A stretch of DNA of 21,283 nucleotides from positions 1 through 21,283 of the IMG/VR virus record IMGVR_UViG_3300009496_002242. One strand, given 5' to 3'. Of this stretch, positions 1-7,867 are shown in pieces. Made by a program: the position numbers and the translations under genes. The stretch comes from a virus. Under the pieces are notes generated by a model. The model saw nothing but the letters and a program-made list of their open reading frames with translations, was not told the origin of the DNA and made no database searches. Every line of letters begins with the position of its first letter. Within the stretch, counting starts at the first letter, position 1.

Positions 1-222
1 AATGCGTTTGGATTCAATAAGTTCAAAGGGTGGAATTGTAATGCAGGGTATCAAGGATGCGTTATAAGAGAGAACGAAGTTAAACGCAGCTATAGTTGCC
101 ATGATGAACCCTTAGGCACGTTAGACGGCGGATTTGAGCTCTTTAAGACACCACGTAAGTGCATTACTCCAAGTTGTGTTAGTAGTGCTGATAGCAAAAT
201 ACCAAAGGTTAAACATGTATAA
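1..222 (+). CDS. Radical SAM/SPASM protein, C-terminal fragment (5' end outside window)
   Basis: Frame 1 is open from the first base to a TAA at 220-222 and encodes about 73 residues. They contain GWNCNAGYQGC, then a YSC, then a CITPSC motif and a closing AD..IPK segment. This is the auxiliary iron-sulphur (SPASM-like) tail of a radical SAM enzyme. The GW.C start and paired cysteines near the end match the tails of the complete radical SAM proteins at 1787-2797 and 4740-5648, so it is probably a third member of that subfamily. The catalytic core with CX3CX2C lies upstream of the window and is not seen. Its stop overlaps the next gene's ATG (215) by 8 bases, showing one co-translated plus-strand operon. 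The substrate is unknown. Confidence 0.8.
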   Translation, partial: NAFGFNKFKGWNCNAGYQGCVIRENEVKRSYSCHDEPLGTLDGGFELFKTPRKCITPSCVSSADSKIPKVKHV

Positions 223-1201
223 TATTGAAAATATTAAAAGCATTCATTTAGAAGTTACTAGTAAATGTCAAGCTAAATGTCCTATGTGTCCTAGAAGAAT
301 GCAAGGCGGCATATTGATGCCTTGGATAGATTTAACAGAAATTACAATTGATCAATTTAAGAAATGGTTTCCAATTAATTTTATAAAACAGCTAAACAAA
401 TTAAATATGTGCGGAAATCTTGGAGATCCAATAATTGCAAAAGATACTGTGCTAATTTACAAATATTTAAGAGAAAATAATGCTACAATGGATTTGCAAA
501 TGCATACTAACGGCAGTGCAAGAGATAATCAGTTTTGGAAAAATTTAGCAGCATTAAATGTTAAGGTAGTTTTTGGGATAGACGGTTTAGAAGATACACA
601 TAGCAAATATAGAATTGGAACTGATTTTAACAAGATTATCGAAAATGCAAAAACTTTTATAAATGCTGGCGGAGAAGCACGTTGGGACATGCTAGTATTT
701 CAACATAATCAACATCAAACAGATGAATGTGAAAAATTGGCAAACGATTTAGGCTTTGTATTCTTCCAAAAGAAAAACTCAAGTAGATTTAAAGATGGAA
801 AGTATAATGTTCTAAACGAAAGTGGTAAAACTATAGACATTCTTTATCCAACTAAAAAAAGTAAAAGCTTTGTAGACAAAATTAAACAGTCAAAATATGA
901 TATACAACCTGTTATTAACTGCAAGGCAAAACAACATAATGAAATATATGTAGCAGCAAACGGAAATGTTAGTCCGTGTTGTTGGTTAGATGCAGAATGG
1001 CTCCCTCCGGTTAGTGATGCAAGAATAGACTATATGGATAAAATTGAAATTTATCCTAACCTAAATAAAAACACATTAGATGAAATATTTAATTCTACAT
1101 ATTTTACAGATGTAGAAAATACATGGAGTTGTGATCCTTTAAAAGAGTGTGCAAAACAATGCGGAAAGTTTGATAAGTTAGGAGCGCAATTTGAGAGTTG
1201 A
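215..1201 (+). CDS. Radical SAM/SPASM domain protein
   Basis: A 328-residue protein. The radical SAM cluster motif CX3CX2C is at Cys18, Cys22 and Cys25, in the usual position just after the first beta strand. A GNLGDP segment replaces the common GGEP. The C-terminal auxiliary-cluster region has Cys236, Cys255, Cys256, Cys306, Cys312 and Cys316, typical of SPASM domains that bind extra 4Fe-4S clusters. Such enzymes cleave S-adenosylmethionine to a 5'-deoxyadenosyl radical and often modify peptides or sugars. The frame stays open upstream to 134, but that extension runs through the preceding gene, and ATG 215 puts the first strand directly before the cluster motif, so 215 is preferred. It overlaps both neighbours by about 10 bases. 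The substrate cannot be read from the sequence. Confidence 0.9.
   Translation: MYNIENIKSIHLEVTSKCQAKCPMCPRRMQGGILMPWIDLTEITIDQFKKWFPINFIKQLNKLNMCGNLGDPIIAKDTVLIYKYLRENNATMDLQMHTNGSARDNQFWKNLAALNVKVVFGIDGLEDTHSKYRIGTDFNKIIENAKTFINAGGEARWDMLVFQHNQHQTDECEKLANDLGFVFFQKKNSSRFKDGKYNVLNESGKTIDILYPTKKSKSFVDKIKQSKYDIQPVINCKAKQHNEIYVAANGNVSPCCWLDAEWLPPVSDARIDYMDKIEIYPNLNKNTLDEIFNSTYFTDVENTWSCDPLKECAKQCGKFDKLGAQFES
1180..1184 (+). promoter_or_regulatory. Ribosome binding site fixing a TTG start
   Basis: AGGAG lies six bases before TTG 1191. The next in-frame ATG is at 1224 and has no comparable site, so TTG is preferred as the start of the methyltransferase-like gene. Confidence 0.55.
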
Positions 1202-1790
1202 TATACAAGACGTACTATTTTGGATGGATGCTATTCGCAACAGCGATAACAAATATCGTACACTTGAAAGTTTTTGGAAAGGACAAGTCAACAGCAAAGT
1301 ATGGCTTGCTGATGCATTACGTATAAACTATGCAGATGACGATGCTCGCATTGTAATCTACGGTGGATGGAATGGTGTTCTTGCAAGTATACTGTTTAAC
1401 AGCAGTCTTAGTATAGAACATATCACAAGCGTAGACATTGACGAAGACTGTCAAGAAACTGCATACACAGTTAATAAAAACTATGAAATAGCAGGAAGGT
1501 TTGATGCAGTTACCGCAGACATGTGCGAATACACAGAACCTGCTGACATTGTAATTAACACAAGTTGCGAACACATTACACAAGAACAATATGAGCAGTG
1601 GTTAGACATCCAGCCAGACGATGCATTATTTGTTGTACAAAGCAATAACTACTTTGAGTTAGACGAACATATTAGATGTTCTGTAGATATCAACGATTTT
1701 ACTCATATGAGTAAAATTAAACCTTATTTAAGAGATACATTATCGTTGCCAAAATACGATAGATATATGATTATAGGTAGAAAAAAGTGA
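1191..1790 (+). CDS. Class I SAM-dependent methyltransferase-like protein
   Basis: A 199-residue protein with a Rossmann-type SAM-binding pattern. A motif I-like strand and loop (IVIYGGWNGVLA, residues 54-65) is followed by strand 2 ending in an acidic residue (SVDID, 80-84), a DAVTADM segment near 104, and a motif IV-like VINTSCEH after a hydrophobic strand. Motif I is divergent (GGWNG rather than GxGxG), but the spacing fits small phage methyltransferases. It probably methylates a small molecule or peptide. The substrate is unknown. The start is TTG 1191, supported by AGGAG; ATG 1224 is the alternative. It overlaps the preceding radical SAM gene by 11 bases, and its end overlaps the GTG of the next gene by 4 bases, so it belongs to the same operon. 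Confidence 0.68.
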   Translation: MRVDIQDVLFWMDAIRNSDNKYRTLESFWKGQVNSKVWLADALRINYADDDARIVIYGGWNGVLASILFNSSLSIEHITSVDIDEDCQETAYTVNKNYEIAGRFDAVTADMCEYTEPADIVINTSCEHITQEQYEQWLDIQPDDALFVVQSNNYFELDEHIRCSVDINDFTHMSKIKPYLRDTLSLPKYDRYMIIGRKK

Positions 1791-2797
1791 AGCCAATTTC
1801 AATAGTAAACGAAATAACTCCTGAAGAGATTTATGTTGAAATTATTATGGGATCAACTTGCAATTTTAATTGCAGTTATTGTTTTCCTGGATGTAATGAT
1901 GGCAAATATCGATGGCCTATCGGAAAACAGCAAGACATTTTTTATAAAAATTTAATTTATATATTTGATGTGTTTAAAGAATATGGTAAGAAAAATTTCA
2001 TCATAAATGTAACTGGTGGAGAGCCAACGTTATGGCCGGGGCTAGGAAACTTTGCAAAATTCTTTAAAGAGACATACGGCGCAAGAGTTATAATGTCGTC
2101 AAACGGCTCTAGAACATTGCGTTGGTGGGAAAAAAATGCAAAGTATTTTAGCGGTATAAACATAAGTGTACACAACGAAGAAGTAGATGTAGATCACACC
2201 ATACAGGTTTTAGATTGGATATATCTTAATACAGATACGTCAGTACGTGCATCAGTCTTAATGGATATTAAAAATTGGGACAAATGCAAGAATATAGTAG
2301 ATAAGTTGCAGGCTCACGACGTGCCATGGCTATTAAACGCTGGAGCAGTGATGGTGGGAGATGATATGATTGATTATTCTAAAGAACAATTAGAATATTT
2401 ACAGCCAAGGAGTAAAAAAATCCCCCCAAAAGAATACATAGAAAAAATGAAAGAAAAAAACAATATAGTTATTAGAGATAATAAGATTTTCACAGTATAT
2501 GAGGACGGATCTAGAGAACAATTTTCCTCCGTCAAATGGTATGCAAATAATTGGCATCGCCTTGAGGGCTGGGAGTGTAATTTAGGAGTAGAAAGATTTT
2601 ATATATGGATGGATGGAGATATTAAAGGAGGCTGCGGCGCAACTAATCTTTTTAATCGAACTGTGCCATTAAACATTTATGATGAATCTTTACCTAATAA
2701 GTTTTTTCTTAAAGACATTCTGCCGTTAATATGCAAATATAAAGCGTGTGTTTGTTCTTCAGAACTACAAGTAAATAAAAGAAAAGTAAATGACTGA
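1787..2797 (+). CDS. Radical SAM protein with C-terminal auxiliary cysteines
   Basis: A 336-residue protein. CX3CX2C is at Cys25, Cys29 and Cys32 (CNFNCSYC), and GGEP is at 77-80 after a hydrophobic strand, as in the radical SAM barrel. The tail holds Cys264, Cys283, Cys316, Cys321 and Cys323, a SPASM/twitch-like set starting GW.C. The same spacing is found in the protein at 4740-5648, and a related pattern in the fragment at the left edge. The start is GTG 1787, which overlaps the upstream TGA (GTGA). The next ATG options fall after the first strand or the cluster region. It is co-translated with the methyltransferase-like gene before it and overlaps the next gene by 8 bases. The reaction is unknown, and the surrounding enzymes suggest a tailoring step. 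Confidence 0.88.
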   Translation: MKPISIVNEITPEEIYVEIIMGSTCNFNCSYCFPGCNDGKYRWPIGKQQDIFYKNLIYIFDVFKEYGKKNFIINVTGGEPTLWPGLGNFAKFFKETYGARVIMSSNGSRTLRWWEKNAKYFSGINISVHNEEVDVDHTIQVLDWIYLNTDTSVRASVLMDIKNWDKCKNIVDKLQAHDVPWLLNAGAVMVGDDMIDYSKEQLEYLQPRSKKIPPKEYIEKMKEKNNIVIRDNKIFTVYEDGSREQFSSVKWYANNWHRLEGWECNLGVERFYIWMDGDIKGGCGATNLFNRTVPLNIYDESLPNKFFLKDILPLICKYKACVCSSELQVNKRKVND

Positions 2798-4100
2798 TAC
2801 ATTTTGCCCCTTACCGTGGATACATTTAGCGACTCGTCCTAACGGTGATGTTCGTGTATGTTGCACAGCTAATGCTAGTGGCGCAGGCGTAACTGATGAT
2901 AAAGAGGCTGGACTTGTAAAGCAAGATGGTATTAACATGAACTTGCGTGAGCATTCTGTAGAAGAAGTATGGAATAGCGAACATATGCGCAACACTAGAT
3001 TGCAAATGTTAAACAATATAGTTCCGTCGAGTTGTCGTAAATGTTTTGAAGAAGAATCAAAAGGCATTAAAAGTAAACGCTATTGGGAAACTGAAGTTTG
3101 GAAGGAGCGTTTAGACATTGATGGTATTGTAGCCCAAACACAAGCATCCGGCAGTTTGCCAGTAAACATTCCTTACTTTGATTTACGACTAGGTAACATG
3201 TGTAATTTAAAATGTGTTATGTGTAGCCCGCACGATTCGAGTAGTTGGATTAAAGATTGGAAACTTCAGTATCCGCAATATACAAACGAACAACTAAAGC
3301 AAGATCAAAACTGGAATCCTAACTTTGACTATACTTGGTATAAGAAAGGTACGTTCATTGAAAGCATGAAAAGTCAAGCACAATATATTAAAGAATTATA
3401 CTTTGCAGGCGGCGAACCGTTAATGATTCCAGAACACTTTGCAATACTAGAGTTTATGGTTACTGAAGGATTTGCTAAAGATTGCATTATTAGATATAAT
3501 TCAAATGGTACAATAATTGATCAACGTACATTAGACTTGTGGAGCAAGTTTAAACAGGTTAAATTTAACTTTAGTTTAGATGCTGTTAATGAGCGCAATG
3601 ATTATATAAGATATCCTAGTAAGTTTAAAGAAATTGAAACAAACTTGCAAATGTTAGATAATACTCCTGATAACATTGTAGTTAATATTGCATGTGCAGT
3701 ACAAGCATTAAATGTCTACCATATTGTAGACTTAGCAGAATGGAAACTTGCACAGAATTTTAAAAAAATTAATCAAGCACCTTATGGAGCCGGACTAATA
3801 GGATTGCATCTAGTCTACTTGCCTAGTCATATGAATGTTAGGGTATTACCCGAAAAAATCAAGCAACAGGTGTCAGAAAAGATAATTAATTTTGCAACTA
3901 GTTCTGATCGTAGCATTGAATTTAATACAAATTCCTACGGTAAGGAGCGATGGTTAGGACTTGTCGATTATATGAATGCTGAAGATTGGAGTCATAAACT
4001 TCCAGCATTGCAGCAATACTTAAAAATAAATGATAAAACACGAAAACAAGACTTTATTAAAATATTCCCAGAATTGGAGTTAGTATATGGAACAACATGA
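2790..4100 (+). CDS. Radical SAM protein with N-terminal twitch domain
   Basis: A 436-residue protein. The N-terminal iron-sulphur (twitch) domain begins FCPLPWIHLATRPNGD and has Cys6, Cys24, Cys25, Cys82 and Cys85. The radical SAM motif comes later, at Cys138, Cys142 and Cys145 (CNLKCVMC), with GGEP at 207-210 and YNSNGT after it. Having the accessory cluster ahead of the barrel is the hallmark of the N-terminal-twitch radical SAM family, which is poorly characterised. Two paralogs lie at 5628-6749 and 9518-10558. The start ATG 2790 overlaps the upstream stop by 8 bases, and the end overlaps the oxygenase-like gene by 14 bases. The substrate is unknown. Confidence 0.9.
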   Translation: MTDTFCPLPWIHLATRPNGDVRVCCTANASGAGVTDDKEAGLVKQDGINMNLREHSVEEVWNSEHMRNTRLQMLNNIVPSSCRKCFEEESKGIKSKRYWETEVWKERLDIDGIVAQTQASGSLPVNIPYFDLRLGNMCNLKCVMCSPHDSSSWIKDWKLQYPQYTNEQLKQDQNWNPNFDYTWYKKGTFIESMKSQAQYIKELYFAGGEPLMIPEHFAILEFMVTEGFAKDCIIRYNSNGTIIDQRTLDLWSKFKQVKFNFSLDAVNERNDYIRYPSKFKEIETNLQMLDNTPDNIVVNIACAVQALNVYHIVDLAEWKLAQNFKKINQAPYGAGLIGLHLVYLPSHMNVRVLPEKIKQQVSEKIINFATSSDRSIEFNTNSYGKERWLGLVDYMNAEDWSHKLPALQQYLKINDKTRKQDFIKIFPELELVYGTT

Positions 4101-4743
4101 AATAGAGCGAGCATTACGTTGGCAAAGTTTAGTTAACTTAGGTAACCAAGTTAAACTAAAATGGAAAATTGACCACTATGCCGTTGAGCAACAATTAGAG
4201 CAGTTTAATGATAATTGGTGCCCGTATAATGCTAAGAAGGATACACACAATAATCGTTGGGGATTGCCTGTAACAAGCCATACTGGTGATGTTATGGACA
4301 ATTATCATTTGAACAGTTTTGGTCACATGCAAAAATATCATGATGTAGAAATGAAGGAAGAAAACTTTAATACACCTACAGAAGTTTATCATGCTATTCC
4401 TGAACTTAAAAGACTAGTAGATGTGTTTGCTCCTGATCTTGGCAGAGTACATTTACTACGTGTAGACCAAGGAGGCTTTTTCCCTCCACATAGAGATTTT
4501 CACGGAACTAGCCCAGAGTACTTTAGATTACTAACTGTATTTGGTCGTTGTAGTCCAGAAAACTATGTGCAGATGGTTGACGGTAAACCGTTGTATCCTG
4601 AAGCAGGATACGTGTATTTTACAAACTTTCAATTGGATCACAGTGTGTTTAGTTTCAGTGACAACTTATATAGTCTTATTTTAACAGTAAAATTAAATGA
4701 ACGTACACAAAATTTAGTACTAAACAATACGATGGCAGAATGA
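4087..4743 (+). CDS. 2OG-Fe(II) oxygenase-like protein
   Basis: A 218-residue protein whose second half has a cupin-type oxygenase pattern. RVHLLRVDQGGFFPPHRD gives a candidate HxD iron site (His135, Asp137), and the distal histidine is probably His185 in LDHSVFSF. Enzymes of this family use iron, O2 and 2-oxoglutarate to hydroxylate or desaturate a substrate. The arginine that usually follows the distal histidine and binds 2-oxoglutarate is not obvious here (SFSDNLYSL), so co-substrate use is less certain than in the other oxygenases of the window. GGAG before ATG 4087 supports the start. It sits between two radical SAM genes, overlapping the first by 14 bases and the second by 4 (ATGA). Confidence 0.7.
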   Translation: MEQHEIERALRWQSLVNLGNQVKLKWKIDHYAVEQQLEQFNDNWCPYNAKKDTHNNRWGLPVTSHTGDVMDNYHLNSFGHMQKYHDVEMKEENFNTPTEVYHAIPELKRLVDVFAPDLGRVHLLRVDQGGFFPPHRDFHGTSPEYFRLLTVFGRCSPENYVQMVDGKPLYPEAGYVYFTNFQLDHSVFSFSDNLYSLILTVKLNERTQNLVLNNTMAE

Positions 4744-5648
4744 AACTAACATACGAAGATAGCACAAAAGAAAATTGGTTCCTTGTTAGTTGGGTATTAT
4801 CAAACAAGTGTAATTATAGATGTTCATATTGTCCTAGTCATTTACATAGCGGAACTACAGGTCAACCTAAGTGGGACGTAGTGTCTACATTTATTAAAAA
4901 CTTTAAAGTGCCAAACAAACAAATTTGTTTTAGAGTTAGCGGCGGCGAGCCAACACATTGGAAATATTTTTCTAAAATGGCTGCTCTTATTAAAGAACAA
5001 GGTCATATTTTTAGTTTTATGTCTAACGGAAGTCAACCTATAGAATATTATAAAAATATTTCTAAATACACTGACGGACTAATTTTAAGTTATCATCCAG
5101 AAAAGTCGTCTGTTGATCACTTTATTAAAATTGCTAACAACGTAACTTGTCCTATTGCTGTAAATCTGATGCTTATGCCTGAGAATTTTGATGATATAGT
5201 AGAGATTGCTAAGTTATTGTATAACGGGACTAATAATATGCTAATTTGGCCTAAGGTTATTTTAGACAAAAGTGCTGCTGATGGATACATTACAAATGAA
5301 GTAAGTTATTATACTCCGGAACAACAAGAGTTAATCAATAATTGGCCGTATTCGAGAAAGATTGATGATAGCAAGCTACATAGAGGTAACATGTTGTTAA
5401 ACGGTAAAAAGATAACAGCTAACGACCTAATTCTTAACGGACTTAACGCACACGACGGGTGGAAATGCTGGGCAGGAATAGACGGAGTAAATATTGATAT
5501 GTGGGGAAAACTATACAGAGCCGACTGTCAATACGGCGGTCTGATTGGTGACTTAACAAGCTATACATTGCCTTCTGAACCTATCATTTGCGGCAAAGAT
5601 ATATGCGGATGTTTAAGCGATATCTATTTAAGAAAAGAGACTACTTAA
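4740..5648 (+). CDS. Radical SAM protein with C-terminal auxiliary cysteines
   Basis: A 302-residue protein. CX3CX2C is at Cys24, Cys28 and Cys31 (CNYRCSYC), and GGEP is at 68-71. The tail has Cys243, Cys263, Cys284, Cys289 and Cys291, starting GWKC. The final C-x4-C-x-C spacing equals that of the protein at 1787-2797, so the two are paralogs. The start ATG overlaps the preceding stop as ATGA. It is the last gene of the left plus-strand block, and its last 21 bases overlap the 3' end of the minus-strand gene 5628-6749, with no terminator between them. The substrate is unknown. Confidence 0.88.
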   Translation: MKLTYEDSTKENWFLVSWVLSNKCNYRCSYCPSHLHSGTTGQPKWDVVSTFIKNFKVPNKQICFRVSGGEPTHWKYFSKMAALIKEQGHIFSFMSNGSQPIEYYKNISKYTDGLILSYHPEKSSVDHFIKIANNVTCPIAVNLMLMPENFDDIVEIAKLLYNGTNNMLIWPKVILDKSAADGYITNEVSYYTPEQQELINNWPYSRKIDDSKLHRGNMLLNGKKITANDLILNGLNAHDGWKCWAGIDGVNIDMWGKLYRADCQYGGLIGDLTSYTLPSEPIICGKDICGCLSDIYLRKETT

Positions 5649-6749
5649 TTCAGGACATACTTGATGTATACTAGTGTTGCGTAACTTATCTAACTCTTGC
5701 GTATATAAAATAAAATTCTTTAATTCTTTAGTATTTTCTTTATGTGATATAGGAGTGTCTTTTAAAATGCTTTCCGGCAATATAGCTGGATTTAAATAGG
5801 CTGGTGTAGTAACAACGTTATTTAAAAATAATTCGTAGTTCAGCTGTTTGATTCCTTCGTACCAGCTTTCAATGTTAGCTAAATGACAAATATTGTATGT
5901 CATTATAGTGCCTGCAAAGATTACTCTACTAAATTTATTAAAGTTTTGTAAATTATTTTCAAACTGTTCAAACGAGAAATTGTCACCACCTCTAATATAT
6001 TCGTAAAGCTTACCTGTTCCTTCTAAACTAATATGCCATTTAGTTTCTTTAAACTGTAATGCTAGTTCGTCGAACTCGTGATCGATAACAGTGCCGTTGG
6101 TACTAATGTCGAGTGTTATGTTTTTTGCTAAGTTTAAGTTAATTAACTTTTCTAAAATCTTTTTATTTGCAGGCTCTAAATATGGTTCTCCGCCTTTGAT
6201 ATTTAAGTATTGAAGGTTTTTAAATAATTCCGGAAATTCAAATAATTTATCAACTACAGTTAACGATATATTTTGATATCCGAAGTTATTGTGTTCAACA
6301 GGCCTACTAAGACAACTATGTTTACTTAATGCAATATCATCCTTGATCCATGCTGTCGAACTAACTCCGCTACACATTCTACATTTAAGATTACAGACAT
6401 TGCTCATATTAATTTCAAGGAATCTTATATCGTATGATGATTGATGATAGTTACACTTGCTATTATGCACTAACGGCGTAAGAACATTATTAAAAAACTT
6501 GCGTCTGCTATGTCCGATCGTTTCTTCTTTTCTAGTACATTGAACACATTGTACCGGTAACACATCTTGTTGTATAGAAGTTTTTAACTGACTAACTGCA
6601 TCAGATTTAAGTATTTCAGGCAACGGGGTCTCTAATATATTTCCGTATTTGCCTACGTAAACACAGTCAGGAGCAATGTCGCCATTAAATCTTACCTGTA
6701 AAGAATGCCACGGTGCGAGGCACTTTATAGAGCTGCAATTGTGTTGCAT
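5628..6749 (-). CDS. Radical SAM protein with N-terminal twitch domain
   Basis: A 373-residue protein. The N-terminal domain reads CLAPWHSLQVRFNGD and carries Cys10, Cys29, Cys68 and Cys71. The radical SAM motif is CNLKCRMC (Cys119, Cys123, Cys126), followed by KGGEP (GGEP at 186-189) and STNGT. It is a paralog of the proteins at 2790-4100 and 9518-10558. The second cluster ligand is a single Cys where the others have Cys-Cys. The start ATG 6749 lies 25 bases inside the upstream repeat-protein gene and is preceded by AAGGA at good spacing. A later start would remove the twitch motif. It ends the second block and converges on the left block with a 21-base overlap. Confidence 0.9.
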   Translation of the reverse strand: MQHNCSSIKCLAPWHSLQVRFNGDIAPDCVYVGKYGNILETPLPEILKSDAVSQLKTSIQQDVLPVQCVQCTRKEETIGHSRRKFFNNVLTPLVHNSKCNYHQSSYDIRFLEINMSNVCNLKCRMCSGVSSTAWIKDDIALSKHSCLSRPVEHNNFGYQNISLTVVDKLFEFPELFKNLQYLNIKGGEPYLEPANKKILEKLINLNLAKNITLDISTNGTVIDHEFDELALQFKETKWHISLEGTGKLYEYIRGGDNFSFEQFENNLQNFNKFSRVIFAGTIMTYNICHLANIESWYEGIKQLNYELFLNNVVTTPAYLNPAILPESILKDTPISHKENTKELKNFILYTQELDKLRNTSIHQVCPELSSLFS

Positions 6750-7867
6750 GTTAAGTCCTTGTTAAATTTATAAACAGTACTAATTTTAGTAGTTATGTCG
6801 TAACCTATTACATGTACGGCATTATTATATAGTATAGGCCGACCAAACATTGTATCTTCGTAAAACTTTTTTTCGATTGTACCGTCTTCGTATACTTTAA
6901 TTATAGGGCATGACGGAGTGCCTGTTGGAAAAAAGAGTCCGTAGTTATCTACGCTAATTCCGGATCGATAACGATACTTTCCTCCGAAGTTTAATCCTAT
7001 ATCAAGTGAAATGCTTTGTTTAGTAATTAAATTAAAAATAACTCCGTAGTTACTGTTGTCATCATCCTCGTCTCCGTACGGTAATCCTATAATAGAATTA
7101 CCTACAACGATTTGTGTATTAAATTTTTTAGGAAAATCCGGAACATCTAGCGGGTATAATGTAAATTGGTGTGTGTCTGTGTCAAACTCGACTACGTCTG
7201 TTAGTCCTTCTGTTTCTCCATACGGCAAACTGTAAAGCTTGTTGTCAATCGGAACAATGTCAGTGAATTTTCTTGTTATACTGGCATCTACAGGAACTTT
7301 AAATGTTTCTAAATCAGTACCGTCAAATCCTAACAGATTTGTGTATCCGGGTTCGTCTCCGCGAGGCATACTCCAGTATCTTCCGTTACACCAAACAGTC
7401 CCCATATGAGCTTTAACATTTTCTGCGGTGTACTCAACGGTTTGAAGTCCGTATTTGTTGATGTATATGATATAGTTGGTTCCTTCGTATCCTAACGGAA
7501 AGCTACACGCTGAATTATTATTAGATGCTATGCTATAAAACTGTCCCTTGCCGGGTTTATCTATTGCATGATAAGTTGCACTAGTGTTGTTTAATTCTAC
7601 AATGATATTAAATTTGTCCCATATTCCGTACGGAATTAACCAAAGAGAATCATCAACTTGTGCTAATGCATTAAATTTACTAGTTACAGGCGGTAAGTCT
7701 AAATCAATGTACGATACAGATGTTCCTTCTAATACAGCTATTTTACTGTAATCTTTACATAACTCGGTTGCAAACGGTGGAGATATTAATTTTCCATTAT
7801 ATTCGTGTAATATTAAATGTTTAATTTCTAATTCTTTGTAAAAGTCTTGGAATGCTTTATATTTCAT
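6725..7867 (-). CDS. Beta-propeller-like repeat protein (PYG repeats)
   Basis: A 380-residue protein with no signal peptide or membrane segment. A motif of the form (L/I)(Y/W)x(L/M/I)P(Y/R/L)G recurs about every 44-51 residues: near 28, 75-81 (LWLIPYG), 120-125 (CSFPLG), 164-170 (YWSMPRG), 211-217 (LYSLPYG), 259-265 (IIGLPYG) and 310-316 (GLFFPTG), with a degenerate last copy near 350. Each copy is followed by a strand ending in an acidic or polar turn. This periodicity fits a seven- or eight-bladed beta-propeller. It resembles the next gene upstream (7857-9077), from which it probably arose by duplication. Propellers can be binding scaffolds, lyases or hydrolases, and no catalytic residues are evident. 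It overlaps its neighbours by 11 and 25 bases. Confidence 0.65.
   Translation of the reverse strand: MKYKAFQDFYKELEIKHLILHEYNGKLISPPFATELCKDYSKIAVLEGTSVSYIDLDLPPVTSKFNALAQVDDSLWLIPYGIWDKFNIIVELNNTSATYHAIDKPGKGQFYSIASNNNSACSFPLGYEGTNYIIYINKYGLQTVEYTAENVKAHMGTVWCNGRYWSMPRGDEPGYTNLLGFDGTDLETFKVPVDASITRKFTDIVPIDNKLYSLPYGETEGLTDVVEFDTDTHQFTLYPLDVPDFPKKFNTQIVVGNSIIGLPYGDEDDDNSNYGVIFNLITKQSISLDIGLNFGGKYRYRSGISVDNYGLFFPTGTPSCPIIKVYEDGTIEKKFYEDTMFGRPILYNNAVHVIGYDITTKISTVYKFNKDLTCNTIAAL

Noticed and set aside
134-214. Upstream extension of the first complete radical SAM gene
   Set aside because: It lies wholly inside the coding end of the preceding gene, and ATG 215 gives the normal distance to the cluster motif.
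1317-1589. 90-residue minus-strand ORF inside the methyltransferase gene
   Set aside because: Antisense shadow rich in Cys, Val and Phe, without a ribosome site, under a well-supported gene.
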